This document shows, one piece after another, positions 24,237 to 33,633 of a stretch of DNA of 64,000 bases. A model generated the notes under the pieces. It was not told the origin of the DNA. It ran no database searches and worked only from the letters and a program-made list of their open reading frames with translations. A program made the translations under genes and the position numbers. Within the stretch, counting starts at the first letter, position 1. The number at the start of each line of letters is the position of its first letter. The stretch comes from Wenxinia marina DSM 24838. Its GTDB lineage: Bacteria; Pseudomonadota; Alphaproteobacteria; Rhodobacterales; Rhodobacteraceae. The stretch is taken from the NCBI RefSeq assembly GCF_000379485.1, contig NZ_KB902278.1, positions 1 to 64,000 on the forward strand, in the 5' to 3' direction.

Positions 24237-25096
24237 CGGGCGCGCTCCGCGAGGCCGGGGCCGGCGACGCCCTGCGCGGCCGATCCCGGCGGCGGGGCGG
24301 CGGGGGGCGCGGCGTCGTCGGCCCCGCGCCCCTGGGCGACCTTGATCTGGTCCCGCAGCACGTGGAGCATGTCTCCCACCTCCCGCGTGTAGAGGACGTC
24401 GAGCGTCCGGTCCTCGGGCAGATCCACGTCCATCACGTACTGCGTCCGCGCCGGGCGACCCGACAGAACGATGACCTGATCCCCGAGGAACACGCTCTCG
24501 CGCAGATCATGGGTGATCAGGACGCAGGTGGACGGCTCGCTGCGGCGGAGATCCCGCATCGTCTGCCACAGGTCCTCGCGGGTGAAGTTGTCGAGCGCGC
24601 CGAACGGCTCGTCCATGATGAGGACGTCGGGCTTGTGCACGATGGCGCGGCACAGCGAGGCGCGCTGGCGCATGCCGCCCGACAGCTCGGACGGGCGCTT
24701 GGTCTCGAAGCCCTGCAGGCCGACGAGGGCCAGCAGTTCCTCCGCCCGCGCCTCGCGCTCGGCCCGGGGCATCCGGGGCGCCACGATCTCCAGCGGCAGG
24801 ATGACATTGTCGAGGATGGTGCGCCATTCCAGCAGCACCGGGTTCTGGAACGCCATGCCCACGGTCCTGCGGGGGGAGGTGACGCGCTCGCCGTGCAGCC
24901 GGACCTCGCCGGCGTCGGGCTTCATCAGGCCGGCGACGAGGCGGGTCAGGGTGGACTTGCCGCAGCCCGACGGGCCGACGACGGCGGCGAACGTGCCCTC
25001 GGGGACGCCCATGTCGACTCCGTCCAGCACCGGCAGGGGACCGGCCTTGGTGCGGTAGGCGTGGCGGACGTCCTTGATCTCGATGAGGTTCGTCAT
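24233..25096 (-). CDS. ABC transporter ATP-binding protein (SsuB/TauB/ThiZ type)
   Basis: 287 aa. Walker A GPSGCGKST, Q-loop FQNPVLL, signature LSGGMRQRA, Walker B VLIMDEPFGALD and the switch His in LITHDLRES are intact. A Pro/Ala-rich tail of about 30 residues extends past the usual end. The ATG at 25096 is chosen since the longer frame upstream has no family similarity. It lies 138 nt downstream of its binding-protein gene, with a hairpin and repeat-like motif between. Confidence 0.93.
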   Translation of the reverse strand: MTNLIEIKDVRHAYRTKAGPLPVLDGVDMGVPEGTFAAVVGPSGCGKSTLTRLVAGLMKPDAGEVRLHGERVTSPRRTVGMAFQNPVLLEWRTILDNVILPLEIVAPRMPRAEREARAEELLALVGLQGFETKRPSELSGGMRQRASLCRAIVHKPDVLIMDEPFGALDNFTREDLWQTMRDLRRSEPSTCVLITHDLRESVFLGDQVIVLSGRPARTQYVMDVDLPEDRTLDVLYTREVGDMLHVLRDQIKVAQGRGADDAAPPAAPPPGSAAQGVAGPGLAERAR

Positions 25097-25128
25097 CTGC
25101 GGGTCGGTGCCTCGCTGCGGCGGAGCGA

Positions 25129-25191
25129 AGGGGGCGCTGCCCCCTCTTGGCCTGACGGCCAATTCACCCCCGGAGGTATTTGGTGCAAGAT
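25129..25191. repeat. Hairpin plus GGAGGTATTTGG-type intergenic motif
   Basis: A perfect stem AGGGGGC, GCT, GCCCCCT (25129-25145) is followed at 25167-25190 by CCCCCGGAGGTATTTGGTGC, AAGA. A C-rich palindrome followed by a CCCGGAGTATTT...CAAAGA-like tail is, from memory, a common intergenic motif in Rhodobacterales genomes. It sits between the binding-protein and ATPase genes and could trim downstream transcript levels. Confidence 0.5.
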
Positions 25192-25234
25192 AGGGGGGCA
25201 GGGCGGGTGCGCCGTGGCGACCCGCCCCGCATCA

Positions 25235-26236
25235 TCATTCGAGCGTCGGCAGCGGCGAGGGCAGGTACTGCGGGTCGAAGTAGAGGGCCGCGTCCGGTTC
25301 GGACTGGAACTCGTAGACGGTGGCCGTCTGTTCGATCGCGCTGGCCATCCGGGCGTCGTCGATGCCGCCGAAGCCGGTCTCGGTGACGTAGGGCGTCATC
25401 ACGTTGGCCTCGATCGCCATCATCAGGCGCTCCTTCTCGAGCTCGGCGTCGGCGGCGGGGTTGCGCTCGATCAGGCTGGCGATGGCGGCGTCGGGATCGT
25501 CGATGGCGGCCTGCCATCCTGAGGCGACGGCGGTGAGGAAGCCGGTGACCGCCTCGGGGTTCTCGGCGGCGAAGTCGGTGTTGACGATGATCGCGTTGCC
25601 GTAGAGGTCGACGCCGTAGTCGGCCATCAGCAGCACGGTCAGGTCGTCCTCGGGCACGCCGAGGCGGATCAGGTTCAGCGTGGACGAGAACGAGAAACCG
25701 GTGACGGCCGCCACCTGGCCCTCCGCCAGCATCGGCTCGCGCGTGGGGAAGCCGACCGGCTCCACCGTGATCGCGTCCATGTCGAGGCCGGTCTCGGCGG
25801 CGAAGATCGGGAACTGCGCCCAGGCGCCGTCCGGCGGCGGGGCGCCGAGGATCCGGCCTTCGAGATCCGACGGCTCGGTGATGCCGAGGCTGGCGCGGCC
25901 GACCACGGCGGAGGGCGGCTTGTCGTAGACCATCATCACCGCGGTGACCGGCGCGCTGGGGTTCTGGTCGAGGAACCGCATCAGCGAGTTGATGTCGGCG
26001 AAGCCGATAGGGTAGGCGCCGGTCGCGACCTTGGGAATCGCGTCGAGGCTGCCGTTGCCCTCGGCGATCTCGACCGTGAGGCCCTGCTCTTCGAACGACC
26101 CGTTGTCGATGGCGAGGAAGTAGGGCGCGGACGGGCCCTCGAACTTCCAGTCCAGCGCGAACGGCATGGAGGTCTGGGCGAGGGCCGGCGCGGCGAGAAG
26201 CGCGGCGCCGAGGAATGCTAGCGTCTTGTGGATCAC
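25235..26236 (-). CDS. NMT1/THI5-like ABC transporter substrate-binding protein
   Basis: 333 aa with a signal peptide (about 1-21, ending APALAQ). The NMT1/THI5 fold is shown by LDWKFEGPSAPYFLAIDNGSF near the start and the following IPKVATGAYPIGFADINSL. It captures a small nitrogenous ligand for the adjacent permease and ATPase. The GTG start has GGGGAG upstream. No TPP riboswitch is recognisable in the leader, so a thiamine-related substrate is unproven. Confidence 0.9.
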   Translation of the reverse strand: MIHKTLAFLGAALLAAPALAQTSMPFALDWKFEGPSAPYFLAIDNGSFEEQGLTVEIAEGNGSLDAIPKVATGAYPIGFADINSLMRFLDQNPSAPVTAVMMVYDKPPSAVVGRASLGITEPSDLEGRILGAPPPDGAWAQFPIFAAETGLDMDAITVEPVGFPTREPMLAEGQVAAVTGFSFSSTLNLIRLGVPEDDLTVLLMADYGVDLYGNAIIVNTDFAAENPEAVTGFLTAVASGWQAAIDDPDAAIASLIERNPAADAELEKERLMMAIEANVMTPYVTETGFGGIDDARMASAIEQTATVYEFQSEPDAALYFDPQYLPSPLPTLE

Positions 26237-26410
26237 GTCTGTCGTCTCCCCTGTCCGATAAGTGTGCCGTCGCCCGTGATGTCCTGCCCGGCGAGCCGAG
26301 GGGAGACGTGCACCGGAGGGGGGCGGGGAAACCGGGGCGGTACCGCTTGCCGCTGCCTCAAGATCGGGCAGAATACCGGCAGGCGCTCAGGAAATAGGCA
26401 GTCTGCCTCT

Positions 26411-28207
26411 TCAGAGGTCGATGACGATCCGGCAGAAGCCCTCGCTGCCTTCGCCGCTCTCGCGCAGCCGCCGATTCGGGATGTCGGGAACGTGGCCGAC
26501 GGGGCAGGGCGCGGTGTCGATCCAGGCGGCGCGGCCCGGCGCCGGGGCGAAGTCCCAGATCGGGGTCGCGTCGGGCGTCACCCTGTCCTTGCGCGCCAGC
26601 CAGTCGCCGAAGATCTGCTGCAGGGTCGTCGGGCTGATGTCGAGCAGGGTGCCGCGGGACGCGGCCTCGTAGCCGCCGGCGCCACTGGCCCGATGCGAGT
26701 TGACGGCGACGACGACCTGCGCGGTGCCGGGCAGGACGGTCCCGTCCTCGAGGCGGAGGTCGCGGATGCGGTCGCCGTCCGGGGCGGTGACGTCGATCGC
26801 GTAGCGCAGGCCCCAGATCGTGTCGAAGAGGTAGGGCGGCGCGTCGGTCAGCAGGGGGCCCGGCGGACCGGTCCCGATCCGGCGGAAGGCCAGGGCGGTG
26901 CGCTCGAGCCAGTCGCGGACGTCGCGCATCGTCAGGCGCAGCAGGCAGACCGGGTTGGGGAACGGGTAGACCTGCCCCACGAAGCCGCGGGTGATCGGTC
27001 CGGCCGGCAGGTCGATGTAGTTCTGGGGGCCCGATCGCCCGCCCGCCATCAGCGGCGCCGTGGCGGCGAGGATCGGCAGCTGCGCCTCCGGCCGGCCGGC
27101 GAGGCGGGCGGCGGCGTGGTCCCGCAGGGCACGGCCGAGCAGCTGGCCCGCGGGGGCGGCGCCGATCATCGCGAAGCGGGTGGAGAGCGGCGCCGTCAGG
27201 CGGGCGAGCGGGCGGCGCACGTCGGCGAGGACGCGGGCGTGGTAGGGGCGCAGCGCGTCCCATTCGGGCGCGTCGCCGGCATCCGGGACCGGGGAGACCG
27301 GCTCGGTCCGGACGGCGGCGTCGATCGGGCGCCAACGGTCGCCGATGCGGGTGAGCCGCAGGTCCACAACGCCGATCTGCCGCCCGTGCGAGCCGGCGAT
27401 GACCGCCGGCTTGCCGTGCAGGCGTCCCTCGGGCACCGCGGGTCCGGGAAAGACCTCGTGGGTGTGTCCGCCCACCACCACGTCGATCCCGTCGAGAGCG
27501 GCGACGGCGGTCGCCGCGTTCTCGCCCGGCTCGCCGCCGTCCATCAGGCCGGAATGGCACAGCGCGACGACGATGTCGGGCTTCTGCGCGAGCAGGCCGG
27601 GCAGCACCGCGGCCACGGCGGCCACGATGTCCGGCGTCTCGACATCGCGGCCGAGGACGAGACGGTCCCAGCTCGCCGACGGGGCCGGCAGCATGCCGAC
27701 GATGCCGATCGTCAGCGGCACCTCACCGCCCTCGCCGTCGGACACCGTGCGCCGCAGGAGCGCGGTCGGCGGCAGCAGGGTCTCCCAGCCGCCGTCCCGG
27801 CGGTGCACGAGGTTGGCCGACACGACCGGAAAGGCCGCGTCCGCCAGCGCGTCGCGCAGGTAGCGCAGCCCGAAGTTCAGGTCGTGGTTCCCGATGGTCG
27901 CGGCGTCGTAGCCGAGGGCGTTCATCGCCGAGATCAGCGGGTGCGGCCCCTGGCCCGGCTCCCAGTCCGCGCGCACCCTGTCGGACAGCGCACTGCCCTG
28001 CAGCAGGTCGCCGTTGTCGAACAGCAGCGTGGCGGGCGCCTCCGCGCGCAGGGCCGCGATGGTCTCGGCGGCGGCGGCGAGGCCGACGGCGGGGGCCGGG
28101 CGGTCGGTCGCGTAATCGTAGGGCCAGACGTGGAAATGCAGGTCGGTGGTGGCGATCAGCCGCACGCCGATGGCCGGGACCAGAGTCCCGGTGTCCGCGG
28201 TCGCCAT
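26411..28207 (-). CDS. 5'-nucleotidase / 2',3'-cyclic phosphodiesterase family (CpdB-like)
   Basis: 598 aa. A calcineurin-like metallophosphatase domain (about 10-290) has metal ligands in TTDLHFH, FDNGDLLQGS, TIGNHDLNFG and VVVGGHTHEVFPG. The C-terminal 5'-nucleotidase domain (about 330-530) carries VVAVNSHRASGAGGYEA. Such enzymes turn 2',3'-cyclic nucleotides and 3'-nucleotides into nucleosides, usually in the periplasm. From the ATG at 28207, and also from a TTG 23 codons earlier, no signal peptide is visible, which is odd for CpdB. Confidence 0.88.
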   Translation of the reverse strand: MATADTGTLVPAIGVRLIATTDLHFHVWPYDYATDRPAPAVGLAAAAETIAALRAEAPATLLFDNGDLLQGSALSDRVRADWEPGQGPHPLISAMNALGYDAATIGNHDLNFGLRYLRDALADAAFPVVSANLVHRRDGGWETLLPPTALLRRTVSDGEGGEVPLTIGIVGMLPAPSASWDRLVLGRDVETPDIVAAVAAVLPGLLAQKPDIVVALCHSGLMDGGEPGENAATAVAALDGIDVVVGGHTHEVFPGPAVPEGRLHGKPAVIAGSHGRQIGVVDLRLTRIGDRWRPIDAAVRTEPVSPVPDAGDAPEWDALRPYHARVLADVRRPLARLTAPLSTRFAMIGAAPAGQLLGRALRDHAAARLAGRPEAQLPILAATAPLMAGGRSGPQNYIDLPAGPITRGFVGQVYPFPNPVCLLRLTMRDVRDWLERTALAFRRIGTGPPGPLLTDAPPYLFDTIWGLRYAIDVTAPDGDRIRDLRLEDGTVLPGTAQVVVAVNSHRASGAGGYEAASRGTLLDISPTTLQQIFGDWLARKDRVTPDATPIWDFAPAPGRAAWIDTAPCPVGHVPDIPNRRLRESGEGSEGFCRIVIDL

Positions 28208-28330
28208 GCCGTCCACGATCACCCTTTCCAGTTCGCGCCCCGGTTTCAACCATAGGCTGAGTCGTTTGCCGGGCAAGTCCCTATCGGATTGGGACTGGCC
28301 ACGACGCGGAGTTCGGGGTCAAGTCCCGCC

Positions 28331-29305
28331 ATGAAAGATGCAGAGACTGTGGTTTTCGGAGGCGGCGGTCTGGACCGCGCGGCCGAGCTGAGGGGCGACG
28401 GCGCGGGCCTGGGCGAGCTCGCGGCGCAGCGCGATTCGCGCTGGATCGCGCTGTGGCGCGGCAAGCCGATGGTCGAGGGGCCGGCCGAGGCGCCGCGTCT
28501 GTCGCGGCTGCCGGCGGGCCATCCGGTGCTGGCGGACGCCCGGGAGGCGCCGCTGTTCCTCGGCCGCTCCGACAAGGGTGGCCTCTGGGCCGCCGACATC
28601 TCGCCGTGGGAGCCGCCGGCGGACATCGACATCGAGAGCGTGGGCGCCTTTCTCGACGCGTCCGAGCAGCGGCATCCGGCCGGTCCGGACGGCGCGCGCT
28701 TCGCCGAGCTGCGGGCCGCGATGACGCGGCTGACGCCCTTCGAGGCGGAGCTTGCGGCGACCGCCAAGGCGCTTCTCGGCTGGCACGAGACGCACGGCTT
28801 CTGCGCCCGCTGCGGAACGCCGACCCGGATCGTGCAGGCCGGATGGCAGCGCGACTGCCCGTCGTGCGGCGGCCACCATTTCCCGCGCACCGATCCCGTC
28901 GTCATCATGCTGATCACCCGCGGCGAGAAGGTCCTTCTCGGCCGCTCGCCGGTCTGGCCGGAGGGGATGTACTCGCTCCTCGCCGGCTTCGTGGAGCCGG
29001 GCGAGACCGTCGAGGCCGCTGTCCGCCGCGAGGTGTGGGAGGAGGCGGGCGTCCGGGTCGGGCGGGTCGGTTACCTCGCCAGCCAGCCCTGGCCGTTCCC
29101 CGCCTCGCTGATGCTGGGCTGCCGCGGCGAGGCGCTGACGGGGGAGATCACGCTCGACCCGGTGGAGCTGGAGGCGGCGCTGTGGGTCGGGCGCGAGCGG
29201 CTGGCCGCCGCCTTTCAGGGGCGCGACCCCGTGATCCGGCCGGCACGCAAGGGCGCGATCGCGCGGTTCCTTCTGGACAGGTGGCTTGCGGGCACGCTCG
29301 ATTGA
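28331..29305 (+). CDS. nudC: NudC, NAD+ (RNA cap) diphosphatase
   Basis: 324 aa. An N-terminal NUDIX-like domain is followed by a four-Cys zinc site (C158, C161, C176, C179), the Nudix box GFVEPGETVEAAVRREVWEE (219-238) and the NADH-specific SQPWPFPASLM (251-261). It cleaves NAD(H) to NMN and AMP and removes NAD caps from RNA. ATG 28331 is used since the upstream frame to 28289 is not family-like. It is divergent from the CpdB-like gene. Confidence 0.95.
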   Translation: MKDAETVVFGGGGLDRAAELRGDGAGLGELAAQRDSRWIALWRGKPMVEGPAEAPRLSRLPAGHPVLADAREAPLFLGRSDKGGLWAADISPWEPPADIDIESVGAFLDASEQRHPAGPDGARFAELRAAMTRLTPFEAELAATAKALLGWHETHGFCARCGTPTRIVQAGWQRDCPSCGGHHFPRTDPVVIMLITRGEKVLLGRSPVWPEGMYSLLAGFVEPGETVEAAVRREVWEEAGVRVGRVGYLASQPWPFPASLMLGCRGEALTGEITLDPVELEAALWVGRERLAAAFQGRDPVIRPARKGAIARFLLDRWLAGTLD

Positions 29306-29353
29306 CGGAACAGTGCCGGCGCCTCGCGGCGGCACAGGGAGCGGACGGGACGG

Positions 29354-29842
29354 ATGCAGATCAGCACGCAGCAGGATGTCGAGGCGCCGATCGAGGTCGT
29401 CTTCCGGCAGGTCAGCGACTTCGCCGCCTACGAGCGGCAGGCGATGCGCCGCGGCGCGGACGTCCGCCGGCTCGACGGGGCCGACGAGGTCGAGGAGGGC
29501 TCGGCCTGGCAGATCCGCTTCCAGTTCCGCGGCCGCGAGCGCGACCTGCGCGCCGATCTCGTCGCCTGGGAGCCGCCCGAGAGCTTCTCGGTCACCTCGT
29601 CCACCGGCGGCCTCGAGGGCCTGACCACCGTGGACTGCGTGGCGCTGTCGCGGACGCGGACGCGGGTCACCCTGAAGACCGAGCTGACCGCCAAGTCGAT
29701 GCCGGCCCGGCTGCTGCTCCAGTCGCTGAAGATCGCCCGCGGCAACATCACCCGGCGCCTCGACACGCGGGCCGAGGCGATGGCGAGGGAGATCGAGGCC
29801 CGCTGGTCACGGAAGGCGGCGGCCCCCCCTCCGGCGCCCTGA
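29354..29842 (+). CDS. SRPBCC family protein
   Basis: 162 aa. It has a START/SRPBCC-type fold pattern: STQQDVEAPIEVVFRQVSDF at the N-terminus, alternating strands, and a long C-terminal helix (LLQSLKIARGNITRRLDTRAEAM). Ligand unknown. It lies 48 nt downstream of nudC on the same strand and may share its transcript. A hairpin follows. Confidence 0.85.
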   Translation: MQISTQQDVEAPIEVVFRQVSDFAAYERQAMRRGADVRRLDGADEVEEGSAWQIRFQFRGRERDLRADLVAWEPPESFSVTSSTGGLEGLTTVDCVALSRTRTRVTLKTELTAKSMPARLLLQSLKIARGNITRRLDTRAEAMAREIEARWSRKAAAPPPAP

Positions 29843-29868
29843 CCGGACCCGCGCTCTGGGCGCAAGCG

Positions 29869-29889
29869 CCGGGGGTTTCACACCCCCGG
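29869..29889. terminator. Bidirectional terminator-like hairpin
   Basis: CCGGGGGT, TTCAC, ACCCCCGG forms a perfect 8-bp stem between the convergent SRPBCC and pheA genes. Confidence 0.65.
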
Positions 29890-29950
29890 GGCCCATGCGG
29901 GATTCCCGGCAGTAGAGGGAACGGGGCGGGAGCGGGTTCGATGCGGGCGG

Positions 29951-30799
29951 TCAGTCCCGGACGATCTCGTAGCGGCGCGGGGCGGCGGGATAGACGCCGA
30001 GAAGCCTCAGCTGTTCGGTGAAGTAGTCCAGCTCCTCGAAGGCGAGCTGGACGTTGCGGTCGTCGGGGTGGCCCTCGATCTCGGCGTAGAACTGGGTCGC
30101 GGTGAAGTGGCCGCCGACCATGTAGCTCTCCAGCTTGGTCATGTTCACGCCGTTCGTCGCGAACCCGCCCATCGCCTTGTAGAGCGCGGCCGGGATGTTG
30201 CGGACCCGGAACACGAACGACGTGATCATCGGCCCCTTGCCGCGCCGCTTGTAGTCCGGCTCGCGCGCCATGACGACGAAGCGCGTGGTGTTGCGGTCGT
30301 GGTCCTCGATGTGGCGTGCGAGGACGTCGAGGCCGTAGACCCGCGCCGCGAGGTCCGAGGCGAGCGCGCCCTCGGACGGATCGCCGAGGGCCGCGATCTC
30401 GCGCGCGGCGGCGGCGTTGTCGGACCATTTCAGCGTCTCGAGCCCGTGCTCGCGCAGGAAGTCCCGCGCCTGGCCCAGCAGGATGTCCATCGAGCGGACG
30501 CGGCGCAGCTGGTTCAGGCGCGCGCCGGGCACGCCGAGGACGTTGATGTGGATCCGGACGAACGCCTCGTCGACGATGTTCAGCCCGCTCTCGGGCAGCA
30601 GCTGGTGGACGTCGGCGACCCGGCCATAGGTCGAGTTCTCGACCGCGATCATGCCGAGCTCGGCGTCGCCCTTGCGGACCGCCTCGATCGCGTCGTCGAA
30701 GGTCGGGCAGGGCAGGGGGTCGAGGTCGGGGCGCGCCTCGAGACAGGCCTGGTGCCCGTAGGCGCCCGGCTCCCCCTGAAAGGCGATGCGGCCGCTCAC
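29951..30799 (-). CDS. pheA: Prephenate dehydratase
   Basis: 282 aa, monofunctional. It converts prephenate to phenylpyruvate in phenylalanine synthesis. The PDT domain opens with IAFQGEPGAYGHQA and contains the AVENSTYGRV and NTTRF (170-174) catalytic segments. A C-terminal ACT domain (from about 195, ITSFVFRVRNIPAALYKAM with the ESYM effector motif) allows feedback control. The GTG start has GGGGGGAA upstream. It is divergent from the cytochrome c gene, a pairing known in Rhodobacterales. Confidence 0.96.
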   Translation of the reverse strand: MSGRIAFQGEPGAYGHQACLEARPDLDPLPCPTFDDAIEAVRKGDAELGMIAVENSTYGRVADVHQLLPESGLNIVDEAFVRIHINVLGVPGARLNQLRRVRSMDILLGQARDFLREHGLETLKWSDNAAAAREIAALGDPSEGALASDLAARVYGLDVLARHIEDHDRNTTRFVVMAREPDYKRRGKGPMITSFVFRVRNIPAALYKAMGGFATNGVNMTKLESYMVGGHFTATQFYAEIEGHPDDRNVQLAFEELDYFTEQLRLLGVYPAAPRRYEIVRD

Positions 30800-30919
30800 T
30801 CCAGTATTCCCCCCTTAACCGGCGCCTCTTCGCGGGCATTTCGTCGCGCCTCTACACCTTGCAGAAGCGCGGCCCAAGCGGCTAGAAGCCGCGGGGACTG
30901 GATCGGGATGGAACGCGAC

Positions 30920-31444
30920 ATGATCGACACAATGACCGGCACCAAGATCGTCGGAGGCTTCTGCGGGACCTTCCTGGTCTTCCTGCTGGGCGGCTGGGTC
31001 GCCGAGACCATCTACCATCCGGCCGAGGACCATGGCGAGGGCGAGCATGCGCAGGCCTACGTCATTCCGGTCGAGGAGAGCGCGCCCGCCGAGGCCGAGC
31101 CGGCCGAGGAGGTGAACGTCGAGGAGCTGTTCGCCGCGGCGAGCGCGTCGGACGGCGAGAACCTGTGGCGCAACTGTCGCACCTGCCACTCGATCGAGCC
31201 GGGCGACAACGGCACCGGCCCGACGCTCTACGGCGTGGTCGGCCGTCCGATCGATGCCGTCGACGGCTTCAACTACACCGGCGCGCTGGAGCAGGTCGGC
31301 GAGGAATGGAGCCGCGAGAACCTGTTCCACTTCCTCGAGAACCCGCGCGGCGTGGCGCCGGGCACCGCGATGTCCTACGCCGGCATGCGCGACCCGCAGG
31401 ACCGCGCCGACCTGATCGCCTGGCTCGACAGCCTGGACGACTGA
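30920..31444 (+). CDS. cycM: Membrane-anchored class I cytochrome c (CycM/cytochrome c-y type)
   Basis: 174 aa. An uncleaved N-terminal helix (VGGFCGTFLVFLLGGWVAETI, about 11-31) anchors it to the inner membrane. An acidic/Ala/Pro linker follows, then a periplasmic haem domain with CRTCH (86-90) and probable axial Met151 in PGTAMSYAGM. It carries electrons between the bc1 complex and terminal oxidases. ATG 30920 (MIDTMTGTK) is chosen by likeness to the MFDTMTxTK start of related proteins; an ATG lies 4 codons upstream. Confidence 0.93.
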   Translation: MIDTMTGTKIVGGFCGTFLVFLLGGWVAETIYHPAEDHGEGEHAQAYVIPVEESAPAEAEPAEEVNVEELFAAASASDGENLWRNCRTCHSIEPGDNGTGPTLYGVVGRPIDAVDGFNYTGALEQVGEEWSRENLFHFLENPRGVAPGTAMSYAGMRDPQDRADLIAWLDSLDD

Positions 31445-31605
31445 TCGCCCGCCCGATCCCCCCTGTTCCTGGCGCCGCTCCGGGCCGATCGCCCGCGGGC
31501 GGCGTCGTCGTGTGGGCGGCGCATCGCGTCGCCCGCATCTGCGCCGTTGCGCCCGCCGCTGCGGCACCTCACGGTGCGCTCATGACCCGTTCACGCTTAA
31601 TCAAC

Positions 31606-31635
31606 TTGAATGGTCGACGCGCCCCCAATTAGCTT
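31606..31635 (+). promoter_or_regulatory. Possible promoter of the yej operon
   Basis: TTGAAT (31606-31611) and TAGCTT (31630-31635) are separated by 18 nt in the AT-richest part of the 236-nt leader, 45 nt before the yejA start. Assigned by eye. Confidence 0.35.
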
Positions 31636-31680
31636 CACCTCCCGAAGGTATCGCGCCCGACCGCCACAGGAGGACCGTCC

Positions 31681-33624
31681 GTGACCCACCAAGGCCCCCA
31701 TCCTCGCCCGACCCGCCGCCCGACCGACGCCGCCGTCCGGGCCGCCGTGCCGGCGCTGCCGCGCCTGGCCGCGGGCGCCCTCCTCGCCGGAGCTGCGCTG
31801 ATCGCAGCCGGCGACGCCTGGGGCCAGGAGGCCGAGGGCGAGGTGATCGAGAGCCACGGCTACACCAACTTCGGCGAGCTGAAGTACCCGGCCGACTTCG
31901 AGCATCTCGATTACGTAAATCCCGACGCACCCAAGGGCGGCGAGATCTCGATCTGGTCGCAAGGCACCTTCGACAGCTTCAACAACTACGCCCGCGAGGG
32001 CGTGTCGGCCGCGCTGCCGTCGATCTACTACGAGACGATCCTGACCGGCACCGCCGACGACGTGTACGGCGTCTACTGCTACCTCTGCACGACGCTGGAA
32101 TATCCCGAAAGCCGCGACTGGGTGATCTTCAACCTGCGTGACGACGTCACCTTCTCGGACGGGCGGCCGATGACGGCCGAGGACATCGAGTTCAGCTTCA
32201 ACCTGTTCATGGAGCAGGGGATCGCCGAGTACCGCGCCGTCGTCGAAAGCTTCATCGAGAGCGTCGAGGTGATCGACGACCACACGATCCGCTTCACCTT
32301 CGCCGACGAGGCGCCGATCCGCGACCGCATCGGCTTCGCCGGCTCCACGCCGGTCTTCAGCAAGTCGTGGTTCGAGGAGACCGGCACCCGCCTGGACGAG
32401 AGCCAGGACGCGCCGTTCCTCGGCACCGGGCCCTACGTCCTCGACAGCTTCGACTACAACCGGCAGATCGTGATCGGCCGGAACGAGGACTGGTGGGGCG
32501 CGGAGCATCCGTTCAACATCGGGCGCAACAACTTCAACACGATCCGGGTGGAGTACTTCGCCGACGGATCGGCCGCGTTCGAGGGGTTCAAGGCCGGCGA
32601 GTACACGTTCCGGCGCGAGAACTCGTCGCGCGACTGGGCCACGGGCTACAACTTCCCTGCCATTCAGAACGGCTGGGTCGTGCAGGAGACGATCCCCGAC
32701 GGCAACATCGCCTACGCGCAGGCCTTCGTCTTCAACCTCGACAAGCCGCAATGGCAGGACCCGCTCGTCCGCGAGGCGATCGGTCTGATGTTCAACTTCG
32801 AATGGTCGAACGAGACGCTGTTCTACGGCCTCTACGACCGCGTGAACTCGTTCTGGGAGAATTCCGAGCTCGAGGCGACGGGCACCCCCTCCGAGGGCGA
32901 ACTGGCGCTGCTGCAGCCGCTGGTGGACGAGGGGCTGCTGCCCGAGAGCATCCTTACCGACGAAGCGGTGATGGCACCGGTCAACGACGCCAGCGACAAC
33001 CAGCCCGACCGCAGCGTCTTCCGCGAGGCGGGGCGGCTGCTGGACGAGGCCGGCTGGACTGTGGGCGACAACGGGATGCGGACGAAGGACGGCCAGACGC
33101 TGACCATCTCGATCCTGGAATATTCGCCGCTGTTCGACCGGATCGTGAATCCGTTCATCGAGAACCTCGAGCGGCTCGGCATCGACGCCACGCTCGACCG
33201 GGTGGACACCTCGCAGTACGTCGAGCGGCGCAGGTCCGGCGACTTCGACCTCACGAACCACGGCTTCGACATGGGCTTCGAGCCGGGCTCGGGCCTCAAG
33301 CAGTGGTACGACAGCTCCACCGCCGACGACAGCTCGCGCAACGTGATGCGGCTGCGGAACGAGGCCGTGGACCGGCTGCTGCCCGCCGCCATCGAGGCCG
33401 AGACGCTGGAGGAGATGACCGACGCGGTGCACGCGATCGACCGGGTCATGCGCTCGCTGCGGTTCTGGGTGCCGCAATGGTACAAGGCGACGGACACCAT
33501 CGCCTACTACGACATGTACCGGCACCCCGATAACATGCCTCCCTACGCCACCGGCGAGCTCGACTTCTGGTGGTACGACGCCGAGGCGGCCGAGCGGCTG
33601 CGCGCCGCCGGCGCCTTCAACTAA
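31681..33624 (+). CDS. yejA: YejA-type extracellular oligopeptide-binding protein
   Basis: 647 aa, SBP family 5. A long N-region precedes a hydrophobic signal (LAAGALLAGAALIAAG) with cleavage near residue 48. Markers of the YejA branch are the HGYTNFGELKYPADFEHLDYVNP segment after the signal, the CYLC pair near residue 140 and the C-terminal YMYRHPDNMPPYA-like stretch (here DMYRHPDNMPPYA). It delivers peptides to YejBEF. The GTG start has AGGAGG 7 nt upstream. First gene of the operon. Confidence 0.94.
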   Translation: MTHQGPHPRPTRRPTDAAVRAAVPALPRLAAGALLAGAALIAAGDAWGQEAEGEVIESHGYTNFGELKYPADFEHLDYVNPDAPKGGEISIWSQGTFDSFNNYAREGVSAALPSIYYETILTGTADDVYGVYCYLCTTLEYPESRDWVIFNLRDDVTFSDGRPMTAEDIEFSFNLFMEQGIAEYRAVVESFIESVEVIDDHTIRFTFADEAPIRDRIGFAGSTPVFSKSWFEETGTRLDESQDAPFLGTGPYVLDSFDYNRQIVIGRNEDWWGAEHPFNIGRNNFNTIRVEYFADGSAAFEGFKAGEYTFRRENSSRDWATGYNFPAIQNGWVVQETIPDGNIAYAQAFVFNLDKPQWQDPLVREAIGLMFNFEWSNETLFYGLYDRVNSFWENSELEATGTPSEGELALLQPLVDEGLLPESILTDEAVMAPVNDASDNQPDRSVFREAGRLLDEAGWTVGDNGMRTKDGQTLTISILEYSPLFDRIVNPFIENLERLGIDATLDRVDTSQYVERRRSGDFDLTNHGFDMGFEPGSGLKQWYDSSTADDSSRNVMRLRNEAVDRLLPAAIEAETLEEMTDAVHAIDRVMRSLRFWVPQWYKATDTIAYYDMYRHPDNMPPYATGELDFWWYDAEAAERLRAAGAFN

Positions 33625-33633
33625 GGGGCCGTC

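Noticed and set aside
26237-26410. TPP riboswitch upstream of the NMT1/THI5-like binding protein
   Set aside because: The conserved CTGAGA and later ACCTGATCTGG-type elements are not present on the minus strand.
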